Assembly (NCBI GenBank): GCA_003451635.1
Contig: DMAT01000179.1
Coordinates: 1-7,562, forward strand
DNA from: Syntrophus sp. (in: bacteria)
GTDB lineage: Bacteria; Desulfobacterota; Syntrophia; Syntrophales; UBA8958
Direction of reading: 5' to 3'
Length of the DNA stretch: 7,562 nucleotides
How positions within the stretch are numbered: position 1 is the stretch's first letter; each line of letters opens with the position of its first letter. The position numbers were made by a program, and so were the translations under genes. The notes beneath the pieces are model-generated. The model had not been told where the DNA came from and ran no database searches. It saw only the letters and a list, made by a program, of their open reading frames with translations. Shown here piece by piece: positions 1-6,616 of the stretch.

Positions 1-302
1 CAGGCAATCACCACAATAACGCATATGCGCAATACGCCTTGGGCGTGATGTACGCTGAGGGCAAGGGTGTTCCGAAGGACATGAAGGAGGCATTCAATTG
101 GTGGAGCAAGGCTGCGAACCAAGGCAACGCCGCCGCTCAAAATAATTTGGGTATTCTTTACGCCCAAGGCAGCGTTGTACCGAAGGACATGAAGGAAGCG
201 GCTTCTTGGTGGACTAAAGCCGCGAATCAGGGTAATGCTGCTGCAAAAGAAAATCAGAAGGGAATGCGGACAAAGAAAAGAGATCTATTTAGTGGCAAGT
301 AG
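1..302 (+). CDS. Sel1-like repeat protein, 3' fragment (5' end outside window)
   Basis: The reading frame is open from base 3 with no stop before the TAG at 300-302, so this is the C-terminal 99 residues of a longer protein. A TTG at 39 could be taken as a start, but it encodes the leucine of a normal repeat (LGVMYAEG), so it is almost certainly internal. Two full 36-residue Sel1 repeats are visible, with the signature LG-x-x-YA-x-G, then VPKDMKEA, then WW-x-KAANQG. A third repeat begins (NAAAKENQ) but breaks off into a basic tail ending DLFSGK. Sel1 repeats form paired helices of the TPR-like solenoid type and usually serve as protein-binding scaffolds; many such proteins are exported, but the N-terminus that would show this is missing. 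Partner and pathway cannot be inferred. The following gene is over 200 bases downstream and probably has its own promoter. Family assignment is firm; function is unknown. Confidence 0.85.
   Translation, partial: GNHHNNAYAQYALGVMYAEGKGVPKDMKEAFNWWSKAANQGNAAAQNNLGILYAQGSVVPKDMKEAASWWTKAANQGNAAAKENQKGMRTKKRDLFSGK
18..233 (+). repeat. Two tandem 108-bp Sel1 repeat units
   Basis: Unit 1 spans 18-125 and unit 2 spans 126-233, each 36 codons and in frame. They share an exact 17-base stretch (72-88 and 180-196, exactly 108 bases apart) coding for PKDMKE, and both end in KAANQGN. Identity at DNA level suggests a fairly recent internal duplication. More units probably lie left of the window. Confidence 0.8.
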
Positions 303-410
303 CCCTTTCGAGACCCGAACCTACCCGCGTCTATCACCATTCTTGGAAGCAAGCATCCGGTGGTTTTGCAGGGCGTGCAACATTTTAGAGGATGATCAAG
401 CGGAGAATAC

Positions 411-439
411 TTGACTTTAACTACGATTAGCAGGATAAA
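411..439 (+). promoter_or_regulatory. Possible sigma-70-type promoter for the exported repeat protein
   Basis: TTGACT at 411-416 matches the -35 consensus at five of six positions. GATAAA at 434-439 matches the -10 consensus at four of six, and the spacer is 17 bases. It would give a leader of roughly 75 bases before the start at 521. The 303-508 gap is AT-rich and holds no gene that I can support. This is a pattern match only. Confidence 0.35.
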
Positions 440-510
440 GTCATATCCGAATACCCCATAATTATTGTCTTTTATCTCAAAATTATATCAGGGGAAAACT
501 ATATTTGGAT

Positions 511-515
511 GGAGG
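511..515 (+). promoter_or_regulatory. Shine-Dalgarno site deciding the start at 521
   Basis: GGAGG ends five bases before the ATG at 521. An in-frame ATG at 509 overlaps this site, has no comparable site of its own, and would add only four residues ahead of the signal peptide, so 521 is preferred. Confidence 0.75.
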
Positions 516-520
516 AAACA

Positions 521-1393
521 ATGAGAAAAACCATATGTGCCTCGGTAATTGTCTTAATCTGTATGTCTTCATTTGCGCTTGCCGATACACTTAAAGTTAT
601 TAATCAAAGAAATGAGTATGGTGGGACAACAAACGAGATTACATTGTCACCAACAGAAAGAAGCTATGAGGATGGGGTAGAAACGTCAAGATTCCATTAT
701 GACAGCAATGGAAAGATTTTGAAAAAGGAAGACTTCTACACCAACCAGAAACAACGAGAGACAGGGGCAGCAAATATAATAAACTATTATGACAACAACG
801 GAAAGATGGTGAAAAAGGAGGAATTCTATACTGACCAGAAGCAACGAGAGACAGGGGTAGTGAATACAACATACTATATAGGCAGCAACGGGAAGAAGGT
901 AAAAGTTGAGGAATTCTATGCTGACCAGAAGCAACAAAAGGACGGGATAGAGGCGTCAAGATTTTATTATGACGGTACCGGGAAGATGGTGAAAAGGGAA
1001 GACTTCTATCCCGAGCGGCGGCAACGAGATATAAACGACTTTAGATGCCTTAAATCAATTGGCGGAAAGACGCCGCTCAGGCTTCAGTTTGTGTTCAATA
1101 CTGACAAGCCTGACGTGGGATACGTTATCTACAAGAATGGCAGCGGGCCTATAGCCGTAAAAATGATAAAAGAACGAGAAGTGCGGAGAGTAAAGGGCGG
1201 CGGACCATCGGAATATGAAGCCCAATGGGAAGAAATTACTTCGGATGGCACCGGCGGAAAATATAATGTTGTTAGCCAAGGTGCACGAATATCCGAATTT
1301 CGATACATTCGAAAAAAAGATGGAAAGCAGTTTAAATTTGAAGAAGACGTAGAATCAATCACGGAAAAGGGGTGCAAGTGGAATGAAAAATAG
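521..1393 (+). CDS. Exported protein with four tandem 30-residue repeats, function unknown
   Basis: A 290-residue protein that I cannot assign to a family. It starts with a clear signal peptide: MRKT, a hydrophobic stretch, then SSFALA followed by DT, a typical signal peptidase I site, so it should be periplasmic or secreted. No lipobox is present. After a short linker come four tandem units of 30 residues with the pattern YYD-x-NGK-x-x-K-x-E-x-FY, followed by a charged stretch like DQKQRETG. The pattern resembles MORN-2/YwqK-type repeats, which form short beta hairpins, but the match is by eye only. The C-terminal part, about 115 residues, has alternating polar and hydrophobic stretches (LRLQFVF, GYVIYKNG, FRYIRKKDGKQFKFEED) that suggest a beta-rich domain. 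It also has two cysteines (RCLKS near its start, KGCKW near its end) that could form a disulfide in the periplasm. It appears to stand alone, with gaps of over 200 and 460 bases on either side. Confidence 0.8.
   Translation: MRKTICASVIVLICMSSFALADTLKVINQRNEYGGTTNEITLSPTERSYEDGVETSRFHYDSNGKILKKEDFYTNQKQRETGAANIINYYDNNGKMVKKEEFYTDQKQRETGVVNTTYYIGSNGKKVKVEEFYADQKQQKDGIEASRFYYDGTGKMVKREDFYPERRQRDINDFRCLKSIGGKTPLRLQFVFNTDKPDVGYVIYKNGSGPIAVKMIKEREVRRVKGGGPSEYEAQWEEITSDGTGGKYNVVSQGARISEFRYIRKKDGKQFKFEEDVESITEKGCKWNEK
695..1042 (+). repeat. Tandem 90-bp coding repeats, about four copies
   Basis: In-frame units of exactly 90 bases begin at 695, 785, 875 and 965; the last is incomplete and diverged (FYPERRQRDINDF). 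Units 1 and 2 share an exact 16-base run (CAACGAGAGACAGGGG), and units 2 and 3 share GAATTCTAT and GACCAGAAGCAAC. Such DNA-level similarity points to recent duplication, so copy number may vary between strains. Confidence 0.85.
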
Positions 1394-1853
1394 ATATGCG
1401 TAAGGTAGGTTAACAGGGGCTTATCATTAGTAATATTTTATCGTAATCAGCCTTCCTGACAACAAAGCGAGAGGCAACGTTTGCTAAGAGCTTATTGAAT
1501 TCTGGCCGAAAACATGCGAAGTTTTGTAATGCATTATCAAGCTACTAAAAAGGTTGGAGGTGTACAGTATTTCGGGCACATCCTTGTTTTTATTAAGAAA
1601 CATACGCTGCTTTCCATTTGAAGTCGAGTATCCGACAATTATGACGGAGGTCCACCCTTTCAATCGGTATTCATTGAACAGTTGATGATATTTCCGATTG
1701 CGGACAATTCAGAAAAGCTATATGCTTACACTGATTTGAAGCATGTTTTTTCTGCCCGGCCATCCCGTAACCGGATGAGTTGTCCCCGTAGCGGCCGTCC
1801 TGCATGGGTCGGTGGTTTATCCATGATGGATAGTAAGTGGAAAGGGAAGTAAA
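1394..1853 (+). other. 460-base intergenic region without a supported gene
   Basis: No reading frame here has convincing start context or recognisable protein character. The longest plus-strand frame next to the sensor gene (1622-1852) has no family character. The part at 1740-1832 is GC-rich and can form small stems, for example CATCC (1761-1765) with GGATG (1773-1777), and CGGCC (1757-1761) with GGCCG (1793-1797). I could not match it to a known riboswitch. A weak promoter-like pair, TTGCGG (1698-1703) and TATGCT (1721-1726) with a 17-base spacer, could serve the sensor operon. I saw no clear terminator for the gene ending at 1393. Confidence 0.5.
1818..1832 (+). promoter_or_regulatory. Perfect 15-base palindrome before the sensor operon, possible operator
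   Basis: TATCCAT-G-ATGGATA is a perfect inverted repeat with seven-base arms and one central base. It ends 21 bases before the ATG at 1854 and just upstream of the ribosome binding site. It could be a repressor or activator half-site pair; as RNA it could form a five-base-pair stem with a five-base loop. A palindrome of this size is expected by chance about once in 16,000 positions, so its location next to a start codon is suggestive but not decisive. Confidence 0.35.
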
Positions 1854-3395
1854 ATGCCTGAGAAGGACGCACCAACTCATCTCTGGCTTTTTGAGCGCCG
1901 GAATTTTCCCCTGATTATCGTCTTGGTCATCGTCATTATATCCACCGTCACTTTCTTCGTCTGCTATCAGCATCATACGATCAACACGGAGCAGACCTTA
2001 AAAGAGGACAGGTCAGCCGCAAGCCTCCTTTCCATGGTCCTGGATGAACATCTCAAAAAGATCGTCAGTCTCATGGAGTCATACAGCAACCGGCCGGCCC
2101 TGATCCAAGCCGTCAAAGATAAAAACGTCGAAGAAGCATTGAGGCGTCTGATCAGCCTATCAAAAAGCGACCCCGGCATTGACAGCACGATCATTACAGA
2201 CCGGCAGGGCACACTCTGGGCCGCTTATCCCGCGCGTCCAGAGATAATGGGGAAGAACTTTGCCTATCGGGATTGGTACAAGGACGTCAGTAAAGAATGG
2301 AAATCCAGCATTTCTGATTTAATTCTAAGGATTGTCAGAGAAAAGGACGTCGCCATCCCGATTAGCGTCCCGCTTATTGATGAAACAGGGGAAGTGATCG
2401 GCATCATGGTGAACACCCAGCGGACGGCCAGATTGAGCAACCTTATTAAGCGGATGTCCATCGATCCCGGCCAATCCATCACGGTTACCGACCGGAAAGG
2501 CCAGATCGTATACAGCAGCCAGCATAATGCTGAATTTGAGATAAGGCCTTATCGGTTCCATCCTGACATTAAAATGACAATGGCCTCAAATAATAAAACT
2601 TTCGCTGTTGATGACCCCGTCCTCGGCGGAGGTACACGTTATATCTCATTTTCCCCCACAGCCAATATCGGCTGGACCGTCTTCGTGGAACGGGACAAGC
2701 GAAGCATCTTCCTGTCAGAGTCCGCATACTACATCCAGGTGACGGCGATTGCTTTTCTCCTGTTCCTGTCCATCATTTTATTTCTAATCTATTCAAGAAA
2801 ACAGATGCTATCTCAACAGATCCTGGCGCAGTTGGTGGCAGAGAAAAAGATACACACAGGCAAAGAGCGTTACAAGTCCTATATTGATATGACCATGCAG
2901 TTGGCATGGACGACAAACGATAAAGGAGAGATTGTGGAAGACAATCCTTCCTGGAGCAAATATACCGGCCGTGGCTATGAAGAGATCAAGGGCATGGGGT
3001 GGTTAGAAGATATTCATCCAGACGACCGCGACCGTAGCGAAAAGATATGGATGAAAGCCGTCGCAGAAAATGTCTTGTATGAAATCGAATACCGTCTGCG
3101 CCGGTACGACGGCGTGTATCGGGACTATTTGGCCCGCGGTATTCCTTTGCTCGATGAGAGCGGGAGCGTTCTGGAGTGGGTGGGTACCTGTATTGACATC
3201 TCGGATCGCAAGGAGGCAGAAAAAGAACTGCGCCAACTCAAAGAACATCTTGAAAAAGATGTGGAAGAAAAAACCGTCGAGCTGCGATCAAGAATAGCAG
3301 AGCTGGAACGTCTCCACGAAGCCACCATTGAGCGGGAATTCCGGATCAAGGAACTGCGCGATGAAATGGCACAGTTGAAGGGAGAACCATCTTGA
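1854..3395 (+). CDS. Membrane Cache–PAS sensor protein lacking an output domain
   Basis: A 513-residue inner-membrane protein. Domains in order: transmembrane segment (about 19-38); a periplasmic region of about 250 residues typical of a double-Cache ligand-binding domain, with the RDWYKDV motif at 139-145 and paired modules VTDRKGQIVY and GWTVFVERD; second transmembrane segment (about 291-314); a cytoplasmic PAS fold (about 336-452) ending in the usual WVGTCIDISDRK; then a long charged coiled coil (about 453-510) ending EFRIKELRDEMAQLKGEPS. No histidine kinase, GGDEF, EAL, methyl-accepting or receiver domain follows. The ligand cannot be deduced; double-Cache domains commonly bind small organic acids or amino acids. 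GGGAAG (1844-1849) precedes the ATG by four bases. The stop overlaps the next gene's start, so the two are almost certainly co-translated, and this protein may signal to, or pair with, the downstream kinase through its coiled coil. The domain order is secure; the signalling role is inferred. Confidence 0.9.
   Translation: MPEKDAPTHLWLFERRNFPLIIVLVIVIISTVTFFVCYQHHTINTEQTLKEDRSAASLLSMVLDEHLKKIVSLMESYSNRPALIQAVKDKNVEEALRRLISLSKSDPGIDSTIITDRQGTLWAAYPARPEIMGKNFAYRDWYKDVSKEWKSSISDLILRIVREKDVAIPISVPLIDETGEVIGIMVNTQRTARLSNLIKRMSIDPGQSITVTDRKGQIVYSSQHNAEFEIRPYRFHPDIKMTMASNNKTFAVDDPVLGGGTRYISFSPTANIGWTVFVERDKRSIFLSESAYYIQVTAIAFLLFLSIILFLIYSRKQMLSQQILAQLVAEKKIHTGKERYKSYIDMTMQLAWTTNDKGEIVEDNPSWSKYTGRGYEEIKGMGWLEDIHPDDRDRSEKIWMKAVAENVLYEIEYRLRRYDGVYRDYLARGIPLLDESGSVLEWVGTCIDISDRKEAEKELRQLKEHLEKDVEEKTVELRSRIAELERLHEATIEREFRIKELRDEMAQLKGEPS
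3380..3395 (+). promoter_or_regulatory. Ribosome binding site and TTG start with stop-start overlap
   Basis: GGGAG at 3380-3384 lies seven bases before TTG (3392-3394). The sequence TTGA carries both the TTG start of the kinase gene and the TGA stop (3393-3395) of the Cache–PAS gene. No ATG in the kinase frame lies before 3416, and starting there would remove the first eight residues of the signal peptide. The arrangement implies translational coupling. Confidence 0.7.
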
Positions 3396-5284
3396 GCGCC
3401 AAATGGTTGAAATATATGGTTGTCATATTGCTTCTCTTCGCCCCTGTGCACCTGTACGCCCAACAAAATGTCAATACCGGTAGGCATTCTGTAGAACCGG
3501 ATACCATCACCATTGCTTCCGAACCCGATTACCCGCCCTATTGCATGGTAGACGAAAATGGCCATGCCGTCGGGTTTTCCTTGGATCTGTTCAAGGCGGC
3601 CGCCAAGGCCGTCGGACTTGAGGTAAACATCAAAATTGGAGTCTGGAATAAGATCAAGCAAGACCTGGCCGATGGGAAAATCGATGCCCTGCCCCTAGTG
3701 GGCAGGACCCCGGAACGGGAGGAACTGTTCGATTTCACGATGCCTTACTTATCGCTCCACGGCGCGGTTTTTGTGAGGGAAGGCACATCCGGCATCAATT
3801 CACTTGCTGATTTGAAAACCAAAGAAATTGCCGTGATGAAAAGTGACAACGCAGAAGAATATGTTCGGCGCGATAAGATTTCAAACCATATTTTTACCAC
3901 CAATACATTCGAAGAAGCTTTTAAAGAACTTGCCGCAGGAAAATACGACGCCGTAATCACGCAGCGTGTGATGGGGCTTGAGCTGCTGAAAAAGACAGGC
4001 ATTGAATCTGTAAAACCTCTGGATATGCAGCTTCCGAATTTTCGTCAGGATTTTTGTTTTGCCGTCCAAAAAGGGAATAAAAATCTGCTTAACCGATTAA
4101 ACGAAGGACTTTCCATTATTATTGCCAATAAGACCTATGAGGAGATCAGGCTCAAATGGTTCGGGCCCGCAATCAAGGGAAGAATTGCCACTAAGGACAT
4201 TCTTAAAATAATCTTGTATACCATTATTCCGATGTTTTTCATCATATCTGGTATTTCAATCATCGTTCTGCGTAAAGAAGTAAAACGGCAAACCAAGGAT
4301 TTGATTAATAAAATAGCTGAAAAAAAGAAAGTTGAAAAAGAGCTACGGGAAAACGAAGCACAGCTGCGAAGTATGTCCGGCAAACTTGAAGATCAGGTTG
4401 TCGAGCGCACAACAGAGCTTCAGGATAAAGTTAAAAAACTCGATAAAAGCCAGCAAGCAATGCTCTATATGGTGGAAGACCTGAATCGAATTACCACAGA
4501 GTTAAAAGAAGAGCGCCACAAGTTAGGACTTTCCAACAAGCATATGGAGGCCTTTACTTACTCCATATCTCACGACCTCAAGGCGCCCCTCAGGGCTGTA
4601 GACGGTTATACAAAAATCCTCATTGAGGATTACGGCCCTCTTCTGGATAACGAGGGACGGCGCGTCTGCGACGTCATCAGCGCGGGGACCAGGAAAATGG
4701 GAAGACTGATCGATGACCTGCTGGCCTTTTCCCGGATCGGCCGGGTAGAAATGCGGCATGCAACGGTAGATATGGAGGCCATGGCTAAGGATGTTTTCTT
4801 TGAATTGACAACCCCGGAGGAACGGGAGCGGATCGATTTTCACGCCGTCTCCCTGCCCCTGGCCCAGGGAGACCCGATGCTCCTACGGCAGGTCTGGGCG
4901 AATCTCATTGGCAACGCTGTCAAGTTTTCCGCCCGGAAGGAGCGGGCCTTGATCGAGGTGGGCTGCGTAGCGGAAGGCGGCAAACCGGCGGCAGCAAAAG
5001 ACAGTGAGATGGACGTTTTGACAATAAGTCCGCCCTCCGCAACTCGAACTACGGCATCCGAAACAGTGTACTTCGTCCGGGATAACGGCGCGGGCTTTGA
5101 CATGACCTACTCGGGGAAGCTCTTCGGCGTCTTCCAGCGCCTCCACAGTGAGAAGGAGTTTGATGGGACGGGCGTTGGCCTCTCCATTGTCCAGAGCATT
5201 ATCCAGCGACACGGCGGCCGGATCTGGGCGGAAGGAGAAGTCGGCAAAGGGGCGACGTTCTATTTCATATTGGGCGAAGCGTAG
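3392..5284 (+). CDS. Sensor histidine kinase with periplasmic family-3 solute-binding domain
   Basis: A 630-residue membrane sensor kinase. Residues 1-23 form a signal peptide ending LYA. Residues about 36-260 are a family-3 solute-binding (Venus-flytrap) domain beginning ITIASEPDYPPY and including the TPER and FDFTMPY motifs. One transmembrane segment (about 270-293) leads to a long coiled coil (about 295-385). The catalytic core follows: HisKA with the predicted phosphorylated histidine at 394 (SISHDLKAP), then HATPase with N-box asparagine 508 (NLIGNAVKFS), G1 box DNGAGFD (564-570), F box KLFGVFQRLH and G2 box GTGVGLS (592-598). All residues expected for ATP binding and autophosphorylation are present. 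No PAS or receiver domain is attached and no response regulator is in view, so the phosphoryl acceptor is unknown. Family-3 domains usually bind amino acids or other small carboxylates. Unusual points: about 30 extra residues between the N and G1 boxes (527-556), and a marked change of base composition at the start of HisKA. It is the second gene of a two-gene operon with the Cache–PAS protein. Confidence 0.93.
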   Translation: MSAKWLKYMVVILLLFAPVHLYAQQNVNTGRHSVEPDTITIASEPDYPPYCMVDENGHAVGFSLDLFKAAAKAVGLEVNIKIGVWNKIKQDLADGKIDALPLVGRTPEREELFDFTMPYLSLHGAVFVREGTSGINSLADLKTKEIAVMKSDNAEEYVRRDKISNHIFTTNTFEEAFKELAAGKYDAVITQRVMGLELLKKTGIESVKPLDMQLPNFRQDFCFAVQKGNKNLLNRLNEGLSIIIANKTYEEIRLKWFGPAIKGRIATKDILKIILYTIIPMFFIISGISIIVLRKEVKRQTKDLINKIAEKKKVEKELRENEAQLRSMSGKLEDQVVERTTELQDKVKKLDKSQQAMLYMVEDLNRITTELKEERHKLGLSNKHMEAFTYSISHDLKAPLRAVDGYTKILIEDYGPLLDNEGRRVCDVISAGTRKMGRLIDDLLAFSRIGRVEMRHATVDMEAMAKDVFFELTTPEERERIDFHAVSLPLAQGDPMLLRQVWANLIGNAVKFSARKERALIEVGCVAEGGKPAAAKDSEMDVLTISPPSATRTTASETVYFVRDNGAGFDMTYSGKLFGVFQRLHSEKEFDGTGVGLSIVQSIIQRHGGRIWAEGEVGKGATFYFILGEA

Positions 5285-5523
5285 ATTGACTGTAGGACTG
5301 AGAATGTGAGTATTGTCATGATCGCTTTCTTGGCATATCGAAGATTTCAAACGATACTCTTCCCTTTTATCAGCTCATAGTAGTTACTGACTCGTAGGTG
5401 CGTTCAATAACCAACAATCTTTTTTTGGTTAAGCATTACGGGAAGTACTCTGCTACAAAATCAAAACGGCCTCCCTTGTTGACTTCAATAAAGAGCCAAT
5501 ATATCGTCATAATTTGGGGCGAA
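5285..5523. other. Convergent intergenic region between the kinase and lptG
   Basis: Both flanking genes end here, so terminators would be expected on both strands. Only weak candidates appear: TATCG (5336-5340) with CGATA (5352-5356) followed by a T-rich stretch, and AACCAA (5409-5414) with TTGGTT (5425-5430) around a T-rich loop. Neither is a convincing GC-rich stem with a U tract. No gene in this gap can be supported. Confidence 0.4.
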
Positions 5524-6606
5524 TCAGGTGTTGACCCGTCGGATCAGGTAATACGCTGCAACACTGAAAAGCAGGTTGGGAATCCATGCCGCCAGCAGGG
5601 GGTAAAGGGTTCCCGACCGGCCGAGGGAGAGGGAGAAGGCAAACACCAGCCAATAGGAAAAACCGATAATAACCCCGGCGCCGATGCTTTGCGCCACCCC
5701 GCCGCTGCGCTCCGAGCGCAGAGAAAAGCTGATCCCGATCACCAGCAGGATGATGCTGACAAAACTGAAGGCCATTTTCCCATGCAGATCTACCAGGTAG
5801 CGTGTCATGTCATACCCTTCGGATTGCAGTTTGCGAATATACGGATATAGTTCAAAAAATCCCATTTTGTCGGCCTCCTTTTGAACCTTCTTGAAGTCTG
5901 CCGGTTTTTCCGGAAGATTAATGGCCTGGGACGCTAGTTTTTCCAGCTTGGGGAATCCGCCCCCATCTGCCATCGAGGCGGTCAGCACATTCTGGAAAAT
6001 CCATTTACCTTCCTGCCATTGTGCTTTTTCCGCATCAATTCTTTGGAGGAGACGGAATTTGGTATCCAGATAGTAAATCGTGATTCCATGGAGGGCATTT
6101 TTTTCCGCATCGAACATGCGGAAATTATATATAGCCTGATTTCCCCGGTACCAGATCTCATTCTGTTTGAACATCCCCATGGATTCCTGCTTCTGAACCT
6201 CTACCAGGCGAATGTGTTCGGCCTTTTGGAAGGCCCGGGGGGTAATGAATTCGCTGAACAGAAAAAGAACGATACTGACGATGATGCAAATTATGAGCAG
6301 CGGGAAGGCGAGGCGGTAAAGACTCACCCCGTTGGCTTTGACGGCCACAATCTCGTTGTTCTTAGAAAGGGCGCCGAAGGTCATTAGCGTAGCCAGGAGG
6401 ATGACGGCCGGGGTCGTCTGAGAAACGATCGTGGGGATCATAAAAAAGAAATGCGACGCCATCTGGATAATGGTGGCGTCATTGCTTATAAACATGCGGA
6501 TCTTACCGAAAAAATCGATGATCAGATATATCGAAATGATGGACAGGAGAATGAGAAAGAACAATTTAAGATATTCCCTGATAATATAACGGTCCAGAAT
6601 CTTCAT
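5524..6606 (-). CDS. lptG: Lipopolysaccharide export permease LptG
   Basis: A 360-residue YjgP/YjgQ-family permease of normal length for LptG. It begins with the characteristic MKILDRYIIREYLK, an amphipathic helix leading into the first membrane segment (about 15-33). Further membrane segments lie at about 50-80, 99-119, 279-296, 305-326 and 334-355, three on each side of a periplasmic domain (about 120-270) of the beta-jellyroll kind. Family hallmarks include GALSKNNEIVAVKANGVSLY after the second segment and AAWIPNLLFSVAAYYLIRR at the end. LptG pairs with LptF in the inner membrane. With the LptB2 ATPase they extract lipopolysaccharide and pass it to LptC and the LptA bridge. The start lies 10 bases downstream of the lptF stop, and no good Shine-Dalgarno site is seen before it (GTGATTATTGAACT precedes the ATG), so translation may depend on coupling to lptF. 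The product is assigned with high confidence. Confidence 0.95.
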   Translation of the reverse strand: MKILDRYIIREYLKLFFLILLSIISIYLIIDFFGKIRMFISNDATIIQMASHFFFMIPTIVSQTTPAVILLATLMTFGALSKNNEIVAVKANGVSLYRLAFPLLIICIIVSIVLFLFSEFITPRAFQKAEHIRLVEVQKQESMGMFKQNEIWYRGNQAIYNFRMFDAEKNALHGITIYYLDTKFRLLQRIDAEKAQWQEGKWIFQNVLTASMADGGGFPKLEKLASQAINLPEKPADFKKVQKEADKMGFFELYPYIRKLQSEGYDMTRYLVDLHGKMAFSFVSIILLVIGISFSLRSERSGGVAQSIGAGVIIGFSYWLVFAFSLSLGRSGTLYPLLAAWIPNLLFSVAAYYLIRRVNT

Positions 6607-6616
6607 AGTTCAATAA

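Noticed and set aside
509..520. ATG at 509 as the start of the exported repeat protein
   Set aside because: It overlaps the GGAGG site that serves the ATG at 521, and would put acidic residues before the signal peptide.
639..959. Minus-strand frame with apparent repeats
   Set aside because: Its repetitiveness simply mirrors the 90-bp repeats of the exported protein on the plus strand.
1740..1832. Structured-looking GC-rich leader that might be a riboswitch, such as a c-di-GMP type
   Set aside because: The conserved core of GEMM-type switches is absent, stems are only about five base pairs, and there is no terminator or sequestered ribosome site.
1622..1852. Open plus-strand frame of 76 codons ending just before the sensor gene
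   Set aside because: No good start signal, mixed composition and no recognisable motif; likely chance in a gap.
3125..3661. Minus-strand frame of 178 codons across the junction of the two sensor genes
   Set aside because: Antisense to the PAS, coiled-coil and binding-domain coding sequence, with serine-rich shadow composition.
5336..5430. Intrinsic terminators in the convergent gap
   Set aside because: The two inverted repeats have only five or six AT-rich base pairs and loops of ten or more bases, without a proper U tract.
5398..5850. Plus-strand frame of 150 codons
   Set aside because: Most of it is antisense to the unmistakable 3' half of lptG, and the protein is low-complexity with no family character.
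6019..6387. Plus-strand frame of 122 codons inside lptG
   Set aside because: Entirely antisense to lptG; a shadow frame.
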